A DNA stretch of 64,000 bases from DATFRX01 sp035630615 (GTDB lineage: Bacteria; Actinomycetota; Actinomycetes; Propionibacteriales; Nocardioidaceae). This document shows, piece by piece, positions 52,288 to 59,952 of this stretch. The DNA is taken from positions 1 to 64,000 of the forward strand of contig DASQKI010000100.1 in the NCBI GenBank assembly GCA_035630615.1, read 5' to 3'. A model generated the notes under the pieces. That model made no database searches. It was not told where the DNA came from and saw only the letters and a list, made by a program, of their open reading frames with translations. A program made the position numbers and the translations under genes. Position 1 is the first letter of the stretch. Each line of letters opens with the position of its first letter.

Positions 52288-54165
52288 GTGAGCCACTTCA
52301 GGAGCAACCTTCGCGACATCGAGTTCAACCTGTTCGAGGTCTTCGGTGTCGATCAGGTCATGGGGCAGGGCCCGTACGAAGAGATCGATGTCGAGACCAG
52401 TCGCAGCATCCTCACCGAGGTCGACCGACTGGCTCGCGGGGAGCTCGCCGAGTCGTTCGAGACCTCCGATCGAACGCCGCCGACGTTTGACCCGACCCAG
52501 CACACGGTCGAGGTCCCCGAGGCCTTCAAACGCAGCTATCACGCGTGGATGGACGCCGAATGGTGGCGGCTGCAAAACCCGACGGAACTCGGTGGCACAC
52601 CGGCCCCGGCCGCGCTGGTCTGGTCGACCGCCGAACTCGTCCTCGGTGCCAACCCGGCCGTGTGGATGTACGCCTGCGGCCCGAGCTTCGCCAACATCTT
52701 GTGGCGCAACGGCACCGAGCGCGACCAGCAGATCGCCAAGCACATCGTCGACCGTCGGTGGGGCGCGACGATGGTCCTGACCGAGCCCGACGCGGGCTCC
52801 GACGTCGGAGCGGGTCGCGCCAGAGCTCACCTCCAAGCGGACGGCACCTGGCACCTCGAAGGCGTCAAGCGCTTCATCACCTCCGGCGAGCACGACCTGA
52901 GCGAAAACATCATCCATCTCGTCCTGGCCCGGCCCGTCGGCGTCGACGGGGCTGGCGGCCCGGGCACCAAGGGCCTGAGCCTGTTCGTGGTTCCGAAGCA
53001 CCACTTCGATCTCGAGACCGGCGAGCTGACCGGTGAGCGCAACGGCGTCTACGCCACCGGGGTCGAAAAGAAGATGGGCATCAAGGTGTCGACGACCTGC
53101 GAGCTCACCTTCGGCGACACTTCCGTCGGCGGCGGCGAGCCGGCCAGGGGCTGGCTGCTCGGTGAGGTGCACGACGGCATCGCGCAGATGTTCCAGGTCA
53201 TCGAAAACGCCCGGATGATGGTGGGCACCAAGGCGATCGCCACGCTGTCGACCGGCTACCTCAACGCGCTCGACTACGCCAAGGAACGGGTCCAGGGCGC
53301 CGACCTGATGCGGGCCGCCGACAAGACGGCGCCGCGGGTGACGATCACCCACCACCCCGACGTCCGACGGTCGCTGATGACGCAAAAGGCATACGCCGAG
53401 GCGCTGCGGGCCCTGGTGGTCTTCGCCGCGACCTACCAGGACCGGATCCGGATCGCCGACGCCAAGGGCGAGCGCGACGAGGAGGCCGAGACGGTCAACG
53501 ACCTGCTGCTGCCCATCGTCAAGGGTTACGGCTCGGAGCGGTCGTGGGTGTTGCTCGGCACCGAAGGCCTGCAGACGTATGGCGGGTCCGGATTCTTGCA
53601 GGACTACCCGCTCGAGCAGTACGTCCGCGACGCCAAGATCGACACGGTCTACGAAGGCACGACCGCGATCCAGGGCATGGACCTGTTCTTCCGCAAGATC
53701 GTGAAGGACAAGGCGTCCGCGCTGACGCATCTCGCGAGCCAGGCGAAGGAGTTCGCCGAGTCCGAGGCAGGCAACGGACGGCTCAAGGTCGAGCGCCAAC
53801 TCCTCGCCAAGGGGCTCGACGACGCCCAAGGCATCGTCGGCGCGATGATCGGGCAGCTCATGTCGTCCGACCCCAACGCCGAGGGCGGCGACCTCGCCAA
53901 CATCTACAAGGTCGGCCTCAACACGACCCGCCTGCTGACCGTGCTCGGTGACCTCGTCTGCTCGTGGCTACTGCTCCGCCAGGCCGAGGTGGCGCTCGAC
54001 AAGCTCGGCGGCGACGTGTCGGAGTCCGACAAGAGGTTTTACGAGGGCAAGGTGGCTGGGGCGCAGTGGTTCGCTCGGACCGTGCTGCCCAAGGTCACGG
54101 CGGAGCGTGCCATCGCCGAGTCGACCGACCTCGCGGTCATGCATCTCGACGAAGCGGCGTTCTGA
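52288..54165 (+). CDS. Long acyl-CoA dehydrogenase (FadE-type) with C-terminal extension
   Basis: 625 residues from GTG. MVLTEPDAGSDVGAGRA contacts FAD, KRFITSGEHDLSENIIHLVLAR the cofactor, and the catalytic Glu lies in TVYEGTTAIQGMDLFFRK. The ~150-residue C-terminal extension and the N-terminal AcylCoA_DH_N segment fit the larger fatty-acid type. Catalyses the first step of beta-oxidation; chain length unknown. TTAG motifs lie upstream. Confidence 0.88.
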   Translation: MSHFRSNLRDIEFNLFEVFGVDQVMGQGPYEEIDVETSRSILTEVDRLARGELAESFETSDRTPPTFDPTQHTVEVPEAFKRSYHAWMDAEWWRLQNPTELGGTPAPAALVWSTAELVLGANPAVWMYACGPSFANILWRNGTERDQQIAKHIVDRRWGATMVLTEPDAGSDVGAGRARAHLQADGTWHLEGVKRFITSGEHDLSENIIHLVLARPVGVDGAGGPGTKGLSLFVVPKHHFDLETGELTGERNGVYATGVEKKMGIKVSTTCELTFGDTSVGGGEPARGWLLGEVHDGIAQMFQVIENARMMVGTKAIATLSTGYLNALDYAKERVQGADLMRAADKTAPRVTITHHPDVRRSLMTQKAYAEALRALVVFAATYQDRIRIADAKGERDEEAETVNDLLLPIVKGYGSERSWVLLGTEGLQTYGGSGFLQDYPLEQYVRDAKIDTVYEGTTAIQGMDLFFRKIVKDKASALTHLASQAKEFAESEAGNGRLKVERQLLAKGLDDAQGIVGAMIGQLMSSDPNAEGGDLANIYKVGLNTTRLLTVLGDLVCSWLLLRQAEVALDKLGGDVSESDKRFYEGKVAGAQWFARTVLPKVTAERAIAESTDLAVMHLDEAAF

Positions 54166-54184
54166 GGTGGGCGGGCTTGGGGCA

Positions 54185-54282
54185 GAGGTTGGGGTTCATC
54201 CCGCCAGGTCCACCAGCCTTGCTCGTTCCTCGCTTCGGCGGCCAGGCCCATCCACGAACCTGGCGGGATGAACCCCAACCTC
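54185..54282. repeat. 25-bp perfect inverted repeat with a 48-base spacer
   Basis: Arms 54185-54209 and 54258-54282 are identical in reverse complement; the right arm ends CCCCAACCTC and is followed by GGCGC, giving the same TCGGCGC tail as the elements at 7610, 26105 and 29562. The stem sequence is unrelated to those. It lies 19 bases after the dehydrogenase stop. Confidence 0.7.
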
Positions 54283-54361
54283 GGCGCTTCCCCGCTCATC
54301 CGCCGCTGCACGTCGCTGAGCTGACGGTCGGTCGGCCCTCCCGTGTGCCACGATTGGCGCC

Positions 54362-54877
54362 GTGGGTTTGGGAGCGGCGGAGTCCTCGGGGGCGTCGGAG
54401 GGGTCGGGGGTTAAGCCGTCGCGGGGGTGGTATCTGGTTGCGGTGGCGATGTTCGTGGGGAGTCTGATTCCGGCGTACTTTCTGGCCGGCAGCGCTTTCG
54501 ACACGCTGGACCCGACGAGCGGCGGGCGACCGATCCCCCTCGACGACTCGTTCAACGACGTTCCCGTCAGCAGGCACGATCGCGTCGGCCTGCTCCCCGA
54601 CGACCTGCCGGCGGGTACCTATCGGCTGCGGTGCGAGAACGGCGGGACCGCGATCGATGTCGACGGCTTCGGTGTCCGCTCGACCGAGGGATGGACCGAC
54701 GCCATCCTCATGCTCATCGCGGCGATCGTGCTGCCCGGCATCGCCGGCCTGACCGCGATCACGATCGTCGTCATCACCGCCGTACGTCGGTCCAGTGCTC
54801 GCAGTCGAGGCCGGCGACCGCCAACTGCTCCGTACGGATCGGCGGGCATCCCGTCGGCACCCACACCGATGCCATGA
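54362..54877 (+). CDS. Two-helix membrane protein, first of a tandem pair
   Basis: 171 residues from GTG. Layout: short polar start, helix WYLVAVAMFVGSLIPAYFLAG, an outer domain of ~85 residues with LPDDLPAGTYRLRCENGG, then helix ILMLIAAIVLPGIAGLTAI and a basic tail. The gene downstream has the same plan and similar sequence (SLIPAY, GTYxLRC). Unknown function. Confidence 0.6.
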   Translation: MGLGAAESSGASEGSGVKPSRGWYLVAVAMFVGSLIPAYFLAGSAFDTLDPTSGGRPIPLDDSFNDVPVSRHDRVGLLPDDLPAGTYRLRCENGGTAIDVDGFGVRSTEGWTDAILMLIAAIVLPGIAGLTAITIVVITAVRRSSARSRGRRPPTAPYGSAGIPSAPTPMP

Positions 54878-54890
54878 CATCCTCGGAATC

Positions 54891-55535
54891 GTGAGCGAGG
54901 CGCAGACGACCAGGGCCCGGCCGTCGCAGGCGTGGTACGTCGCCGCGTTCGTGCCGTTCCTGCTGAGCTTGATCCCCGCGTACGCCCTCGGCAAGGCGGC
55001 CGCCGACGAGGTCGACGTGCACCTCGAGACGCTGACCGGCCCGACCGTAGAGATCGGCGGCGACGACCGCGGCCTCTACACGACGTCGCGCGAGCAGAGC
55101 GAGCAGGCGACCTGCCAACTGCGCTCGGCAACGGGCAAGACGGTGCGGCTCGACGAGACCGTCTCGCACCTGTCGACCGAGCAAGACGATGCGACTTGGT
55201 ATCGCATGGCACCACTGCCCTCGGACATCGACGACGGCACGTACGCGTTGCGCTGCCGTGCCGACGGTGCTCGGATCGACCCGACCGGCCTAGCGGTCAG
55301 CTCCTCGCCGCGATGGGGCCGGTTTGCGATGCTCTTGATCGCGGCCTTCGCCGTCCCGGTCGCGGCCGCGGTGCTCGGCACCTTGATCTTCGTCGTGATC
55401 TTCACGATGCGACGGCGCGCCCAGCCGACCGGCGACCGGGACGCCGATCAGTTCGACGAAGACGCCGACGACGAGGGCGCCTACCGGCTCGGCACGAACG
55501 ACGACGATCGCGACGCCGATCAGCCCGACGGATAA
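54891..55535 (+). CDS. Two-helix membrane protein, second of a tandem pair
   Basis: 214 residues from GTG, 13 bases after its paralogue. WYVAAFVPFLLSLIPAYALG, an outer domain with LPSDIDDGTYALRCRADG and a second helix FAMLLIAAFAVPVAAAVLG, then an acidic tail rich in Asp. The outer domain has Cys residues in both copies (one in TYxLRC). A duplication with diverged tails. Overlaps the sulfatase gene end by 16 bases. Confidence 0.65.
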   Translation: MSEAQTTRARPSQAWYVAAFVPFLLSLIPAYALGKAAADEVDVHLETLTGPTVEIGGDDRGLYTTSREQSEQATCQLRSATGKTVRLDETVSHLSTEQDDATWYRMAPLPSDIDDGTYALRCRADGARIDPTGLAVSSSPRWGRFAMLLIAAFAVPVAAAVLGTLIFVVIFTMRRRAQPTGDRDADQFDEDADDEGAYRLGTNDDDRDADQPDG

Positions 55536-56971
55536 GGCAGCAGCGTCTCGTCGACAGCCTCCCAGGAGGTCCGCAGGTCCGCGAGGTCGCCGCTCCGCTC
55601 AACTGCCAGGTCGGCCTGCTCCCGGGCATCGGCGGCGACGTCGTACAGATGGTCCGTGCCGTCGGTCGTCCGGACGTACTTGAGATCCCCGCGACGCAAG
55701 GCCCGCTGGCCCTTCATCCGCCAGAACAGATCACGCTCGGGCACTCGGGCGCCGCGAAACAGATGGTCGACGAGGCTCACTCCGTCGGGCGGATAGACCG
55801 CCGCGGGTTCGGCGCCGGCGAGCTCGAGGAACGTCGCGGTCCAGTCGACCGTCATGACCGGCGCATGGTGCACCTGGCGGGACCGGAGCTTGCCGGGCCA
55901 CGAGAGCAACGTCGGGACCCGGATGCCGCCCTCGTCGAGGTCGCCCTTGCCGCCGGACAGCGGCCAGTAGTACGAGAAACGCTCGCCCCCGTTGTCACTG
56001 GCGAAAAAGACGAGCGTGTCTTCGAGCTGGCCACTGCGCTGCAGGGCACGGAGGATGACGCCGATCGACCGGTCGAGGTCTTCGACCATCTCGGTGTATT
56101 TCGCGACCGAGCCGCCGTCGCGATGAAACAGAACGCCCTGCTCGCCGTCGCGCATCCGTTGGGTCAGGTCGTCGCTGACGGCCTTGTCGCCGGGACCTTC
56201 CCAAGGCCAGTGCGGCGTCGTGAAGTTGAGGTTGAGCAGCCAGGGTCGGTCGTGGCGACGCGTGAGGAAGTCGACGGTACGTTCGGTCAGGATCTCGGTG
56301 TAGTAGCGGAGATCCTCGTACTCGACCTCGTTTTCGTACAGGTCGTAGTCGCCGTTGTGGTTGACCTTGGAGAAGTAGTCGAGGCCGCCACTGAAGTTGC
56401 CGAAGAACTCGTCCCATCCGACACGCGTAGGGCTGAACCATGGGAGGTAGCCGCAGTGCCACTTGCCGATCAGCGCGGTGTCGTAGCCGACGCCCTTCAG
56501 CATCGAGGCCAGCGTCGGATGGTCGGTCGGGATGCCGTCGACCTCGGTCGGCTCGCCGATCGGCTCCTGCAGCCCTCCGACGAGACGACCCGGATAGCGG
56601 CCGGTGTAGAGGCCGAAGCGGGTCGGAGAACACACCGACGACGCCGAGTACGCCTGGGTAAAGCGGACTCCGGAACCGGCGAGGCGATCGAGGTTGGGCG
56701 TACGGATCGTCGGCGCACCGTAGCTGGACAGGTCGGCCCAGCCCATGTCATCGCCCAGGATGATCAGGAAGTTGGGCCGAGGCAGCGCCCGCCCGCGGTC
56801 CAGGGCGGCGAAGGGCTGCTCTGTCGCGGCGTTGGCCGGCACGAACGACGGGGCGGCGGTTCCGGCCGCGCCGATGCCAGCGGCACCGAGCAGACCGGCG
56901 AAGCGGCGCCGCGAGAGCTCGACGGCGGCGGTGGTGCGGACCGGGTTCGGATCATGAGTCGGTGCTGTCAC
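55520..56971 (-). CDS. Tat-exported sulfatase
   Basis: 483 residues from the GTG at 56971, which has AGAAAGG upstream. Tat signal SRRRFAGLLGAAGIG (about 20-34). Asp74-Asp75 in ILGDDMGWAD bind calcium. Cys114-S-P-T-R is the formylglycine motif. GKWHCGYLPWFSPTRVGWDEFFG and FFASDNGG are further family marks. It releases sulfate from esters outside the cell. Activation needs a formylglycine-generating enzyme, not present in this window. Confidence 0.9.
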   Translation of the reverse strand: MTAPTHDPNPVRTTAAVELSRRRFAGLLGAAGIGAAGTAAPSFVPANAATEQPFAALDRGRALPRPNFLIILGDDMGWADLSSYGAPTIRTPNLDRLAGSGVRFTQAYSASSVCSPTRFGLYTGRYPGRLVGGLQEPIGEPTEVDGIPTDHPTLASMLKGVGYDTALIGKWHCGYLPWFSPTRVGWDEFFGNFSGGLDYFSKVNHNGDYDLYENEVEYEDLRYYTEILTERTVDFLTRRHDRPWLLNLNFTTPHWPWEGPGDKAVSDDLTQRMRDGEQGVLFHRDGGSVAKYTEMVEDLDRSIGVILRALQRSGQLEDTLVFFASDNGGERFSYYWPLSGGKGDLDEGGIRVPTLLSWPGKLRSRQVHHAPVMTVDWTATFLELAGAEPAAVYPPDGVSLVDHLFRGARVPERDLFWRMKGQRALRRGDLKYVRTTDGTDHLYDVAADAREQADLAVERSGDLADLRTSWEAVDETLLPYPSG

Positions 56972-57007
56972 GGCAGAGCCTTTCTCTTCACATCCCAAAT
57001 TGACCCT

Positions 57008-57034
57008 TTAGTTGAGTCGATTACTACAGTTTAA
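57008..57034. promoter_or_regulatory. Candidate regulator site before the sulfatase
   Basis: TTAGTTGAGTCGATTA followed by CTACAG and TTTAA. It shares TTAGTTG with 47540 and the TTAR.T.A...GA.T pattern with 51110 and 52098. Confidence 0.4.
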
Positions 57035-57116
57035 TCGATAGTTCCAAACCAGACCGACGTCGAGATCACACTCCGGACGGGTTACCCGTGGGTATCGCAG
57101 TGGATAGGCTCGCCGA

Positions 57117-57911
57117 ATGGACCTTTTGCCGTTCTATGTCCAGGCGTGGCGAGAAGCGGCCGACGACGTCCAGCGGGTGGGCGCCGACCTCACCGACACC
57201 AACTGGGAGCAGGCGACCGACTGTCCGGGCTGGCGAGCCCGCGACGTGCTCGCCCACCTCGTCGACATCGAGGAGCTGTTGACGGTTGACGACGAGCCCG
57301 ACCCGACCCGGGATGTGCCGCTGAGCGAGTGGACGGAGGTCGGCGTCGACCAGCGGCGCGAGGTCGCCCCGGCACAGCTGTTGACCGCTCTGGATGCCGC
57401 GGTTCGGCGGCGCTACGCGTACCTCACCGACAACCCGCCGACCGATCCGAAAGGTGCGCCGCCGCGCGTTCCCGCGGACCGCCAGTGGGACTGGGACACA
57501 CTGCTACGCAACCGGGCCATCGACATGTGGGTGCACTCCCAAGACATCCGCCGCGCGGTCGGGCGACCCGGCGGGTTCGACAACGCCGGCGCACAGGTGA
57601 CCATCACGACGTTCGGCCTCGGCATGCCGTACGTGCTCGGCAAGAAGGTGCGACCGCCGGCCGGCACGACAGTGGTGTGGGACATCGACGGTACGCATCC
57701 GGCCCACCACGCGGTCGAGATGTCGGAGTCCGGACGGGCGGTGCCACTCCCCGAGCCGCCAGCGGAGCCGTCGGCACGGCTCGGCATGGAAACCGAGACC
57801 TTCGTCGTGCTCGCGGCCGGGCGACGGGACCCGAAGGACCTCGACGTCTCGGTCTCCGGCGACGCGGATCTGGCCGCGCGCGTGCTCCGCGGGATGGTGT
57901 TGACGTTTTGA
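57117..57911 (+). CDS. MDMPI/DinB-family (mycothiol-dependent type) protein
   Basis: 264 residues. The N-terminal four-helix DinB-like domain has TNWEQATDCPGWRARDVLAHLVDIEELL with the conserved His, and a second pair of metal ligands in MWVHSQDIRRA. The C-terminal part resembles the MDMPI C-domain. Relatives are mycothiol-dependent isomerases; the reaction here is unknown. Coupled to the SDR gene through a TTGA overlap. Confidence 0.8.
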   Translation: MDLLPFYVQAWREAADDVQRVGADLTDTNWEQATDCPGWRARDVLAHLVDIEELLTVDDEPDPTRDVPLSEWTEVGVDQRREVAPAQLLTALDAAVRRRYAYLTDNPPTDPKGAPPRVPADRQWDWDTLLRNRAIDMWVHSQDIRRAVGRPGGFDNAGAQVTITTFGLGMPYVLGKKVRPPAGTTVVWDIDGTHPAHHAVEMSESGRAVPLPEPPAEPSARLGMETETFVVLAAGRRDPKDLDVSVSGDADLAARVLRGMVLTF

Positions 57912-58849
57912 GTGGGCGATCGTGGACGACGGTCGACATCCCCGACCTCACCGGGCAGCGAGCGCTCGTCACCGGAGTGACCGGCGGTCTCGGATATCAC
58001 GTCGTACGGGAACTCGCCCGCGCCGGAGCCGAGGTCATGGCGACCGCGCGTGACCGAAGCCGCGGCAAGGCCAGCCTGGACGCGATCCGATCCGAGGTGC
58101 CGACGGCGCGAGTGGAGCTGTTGGAGCTCGACCTGGCCGACCTCGAGTCGGTGCGGTCGGCCGCGTCGACGGTGGTCGGTGACGGCCGGCCGCTCGACAT
58201 CTGCGTCAACAACGCCGGTGTGATGGCTGCGCCGGAGCGACGCACGGTCGACGGGTTCGAGCTGCAGATCGGGACCAACCACCTCGGGCATTTCGCGCTG
58301 GTCGGTCAGCTTTGGCCGGCCCTCGTCGCGGCACGGGCGGCGCGCGTCGTCGCGGTGTCGTCGCTGATGCACTGGTTGGTACGCGGCATCGAGCTGCGGC
58401 GACTCGAGCCCGAGTCGAGGATTGGACGCTATCGGAAGTGGACGGCGTACTCGGAGTCGAAGCTGGCGAATCTCGTGTACGCCCTCGAGCTCGACCGCCG
58501 GGCTGGGGCCGCCGGGGCGCCGGTCGTGTCGGTGGCGGCGCACCCGGGCTACTCAGCCACCGGGCTGCAGCATGCCGGGCTGGCGATGGGCAACCATTCG
58601 GTGCAGCGGTTCGTCTTGCGGCTCGGCAACGTCGTGCTGGCGCAGTCGGCCGAGGCCGGTGCGTGGCCGTTGCTGCGGGCCGCGACCGAGCCGGACCTGC
58701 CCGGCGGGTCGTACATGGGGCCCGGATCGCTCGGCGAGTCCCGCGGCGCCCCGACGCCGGCACGCATCAGTCGGAGGGCCGCCGACACCGAGCTGGGTCG
58801 CTGCCTCTGGGACGCATCGGAGTCGGCCACCGGCGTCACGTACCCCTAA
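57908..58849 (+). CDS. Short-chain dehydrogenase/reductase
   Basis: 313 residues from TTG, which overlaps the MDMPI stop. ALVTGVTGGLGYHVVREL is the TGxxxGxG cofactor loop, NNAGVMAAPE follows, and Y-S-E-S-K is the catalytic pair. PGYSATGLQHAG suggests the protochlorophyllide/retinol-dehydrogenase-like branch. Substrate unknown. Confidence 0.88.
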   Translation: MSGRSWTTVDIPDLTGQRALVTGVTGGLGYHVVRELARAGAEVMATARDRSRGKASLDAIRSEVPTARVELLELDLADLESVRSAASTVVGDGRPLDICVNNAGVMAAPERRTVDGFELQIGTNHLGHFALVGQLWPALVAARAARVVAVSSLMHWLVRGIELRRLEPESRIGRYRKWTAYSESKLANLVYALELDRRAGAAGAPVVSVAAHPGYSATGLQHAGLAMGNHSVQRFVLRLGNVVLAQSAEAGAWPLLRAATEPDLPGGSYMGPGSLGESRGAPTPARISRRAADTELGRCLWDASESATGVTYP

Positions 58850-58854
58850 CCCCG

Positions 58855-58904
58855 GAGTTGTCAGGCACATGTTGAGCCCCAGCTCCATATGTGCCTGACA
58901 ACTC
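58855..58904. repeat. Palindrome, first of two identical copies
   Basis: GAGTTGTCAGGCACAT (58855-58870) and ATGTGCCTGACAACTC (58889-58904) are perfect 16-bp arms. The 49 bases 58856-58904 recur unchanged at 59896-59944. The tail continues GGCGC, giving TCGGCGC. It is just past the SDR stop. Confidence 0.8.
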
Positions 58905-58952
58905 GGCGCGGTTATCCACAAATTCGGTGAACGTCGGCTTCGGGCGGTCGTT

Positions 58953-59915
58953 TTGGCCAACGATCCAGATGTGTACGCTCGCTCCGACGCAAGCCCACCC
59001 CTCGCTGCGCTCGCCTCTCGCCAATCCGGCGTCGCGACGCGACGACAGATCGTCGACCTCGGACTGACGCATGGGTTCATCGAGCATCAGATCGCCGCGC
59101 AGCGATGGAGCGCGTACGGGCGCCACACAATCCTCATGCAGAATGCGTCGCCATCCCGTACGCAGTTGATGTGGATCGCTGTCCTCGATGCGGACTCGCC
59201 GGCGGCTCTGGCGAGTCACACCGCGCTCGAGTACGGCGGATTCCGCGGCTTTGCCCATGAGGCGAAGCTGGTGCACATCGTGGTCGATCGCGGTGCTCGA
59301 TACGTCCGCATGCCGGGTGTGAGGGTGCACGAGTCGCGTCGGTTCAGCGCCGACGACATCGTGTCGGCGGCTGGCGTACCAAGGGTGTCGAATGCACGTG
59401 GCGCCATCGACGCCGGTGCATGGCAGCGCCGGCCGCGGTTCGCGTGCGCGATGATGGCCGCCGTCGTACAGCAGGGCATGTGTACGCCGCGGGAACTGCA
59501 TGCCGAACTCGACACGTGCGGGGCCATCCGGCATCGGCAGCACATGCGACTCGCGATGCTCGACGTCACCGATGGCGCTCGCGCACTCGGCGAGCTCGAC
59601 GTGGGCCGGATCTGCCGACGGTACGGCCTCACGCCGCCCGCCCGACAGCGACTCCGCAAGGACTCGGCCGGCCGTACTCGCTACCTCGACTGCGAATGGG
59701 ACCTGCCCAACGGAGAGGTCGTCGTCTTGGAGGTTGACGGCAAGCACCACATGGACGTCGAACACTGGGATGCCGACATGAAACGCGAGCGCAAGATCGT
59801 GATCGGGCGCCGCTGGGTGCTTCGGGCGTCGACCGTTGAAGTGCGCCTGGACGGCGCCGAACTCGCAGCCGACCTCGCCGCCATGGGCGTTCCCAAGTTG
59901 TCAGGCACATGTTGA
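58953..59915 (+). CDS. AbiEi-like/DUF559 protein flanked by identical palindromes
   Basis: 320 residues from TTG (GTG at 58971 possible). Residues 14-60 resemble the AbiEi-type N-terminal winged helix (GVATRRQIVDLGLTHGFIEHQI). The C-terminus has a Vsr-like DUF559 nuclease motif: Asp246 in YLDCEWD, then E260-V-D-G-K264-H-H. The last five residues (LSGTC) and the TGA lie inside the second palindrome, which suggests the original 3' end was replaced. No partner toxin gene adjoins it. Confidence 0.75.
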   Translation: MANDPDVYARSDASPPLAALASRQSGVATRRQIVDLGLTHGFIEHQIAAQRWSAYGRHTILMQNASPSRTQLMWIAVLDADSPAALASHTALEYGGFRGFAHEAKLVHIVVDRGARYVRMPGVRVHESRRFSADDIVSAAGVPRVSNARGAIDAGAWQRRPRFACAMMAAVVQQGMCTPRELHAELDTCGAIRHRQHMRLAMLDVTDGARALGELDVGRICRRYGLTPPARQRLRKDSAGRTRYLDCEWDLPNGEVVVLEVDGKHHMDVEHWDADMKRERKIVIGRRWVLRASTVEVRLDGAELAADLAAMGVPKLSGTC

Positions 59916-59944
59916 GCCCCAGCTCCATATGTGCCTGACAACTC
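59896..59944. repeat. Palindrome, second identical copy, overlapping a gene end
   Basis: Identical over 49 bases to 58856-58904. It supplies the stop codon of the AbiEi-like gene and lies nine bases from the end of the convergent paaN. The following CCGGAG lacks the TCGGCGC tail of the first copy. Confidence 0.8.
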
Positions 59945-59952
59945 CCGGAGGG

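Noticed and set aside
58855..59944. CRISPR-like repeat pair
   Set aside because: Only two copies more than 1 kb apart with a gene between them; no array or cas genes.
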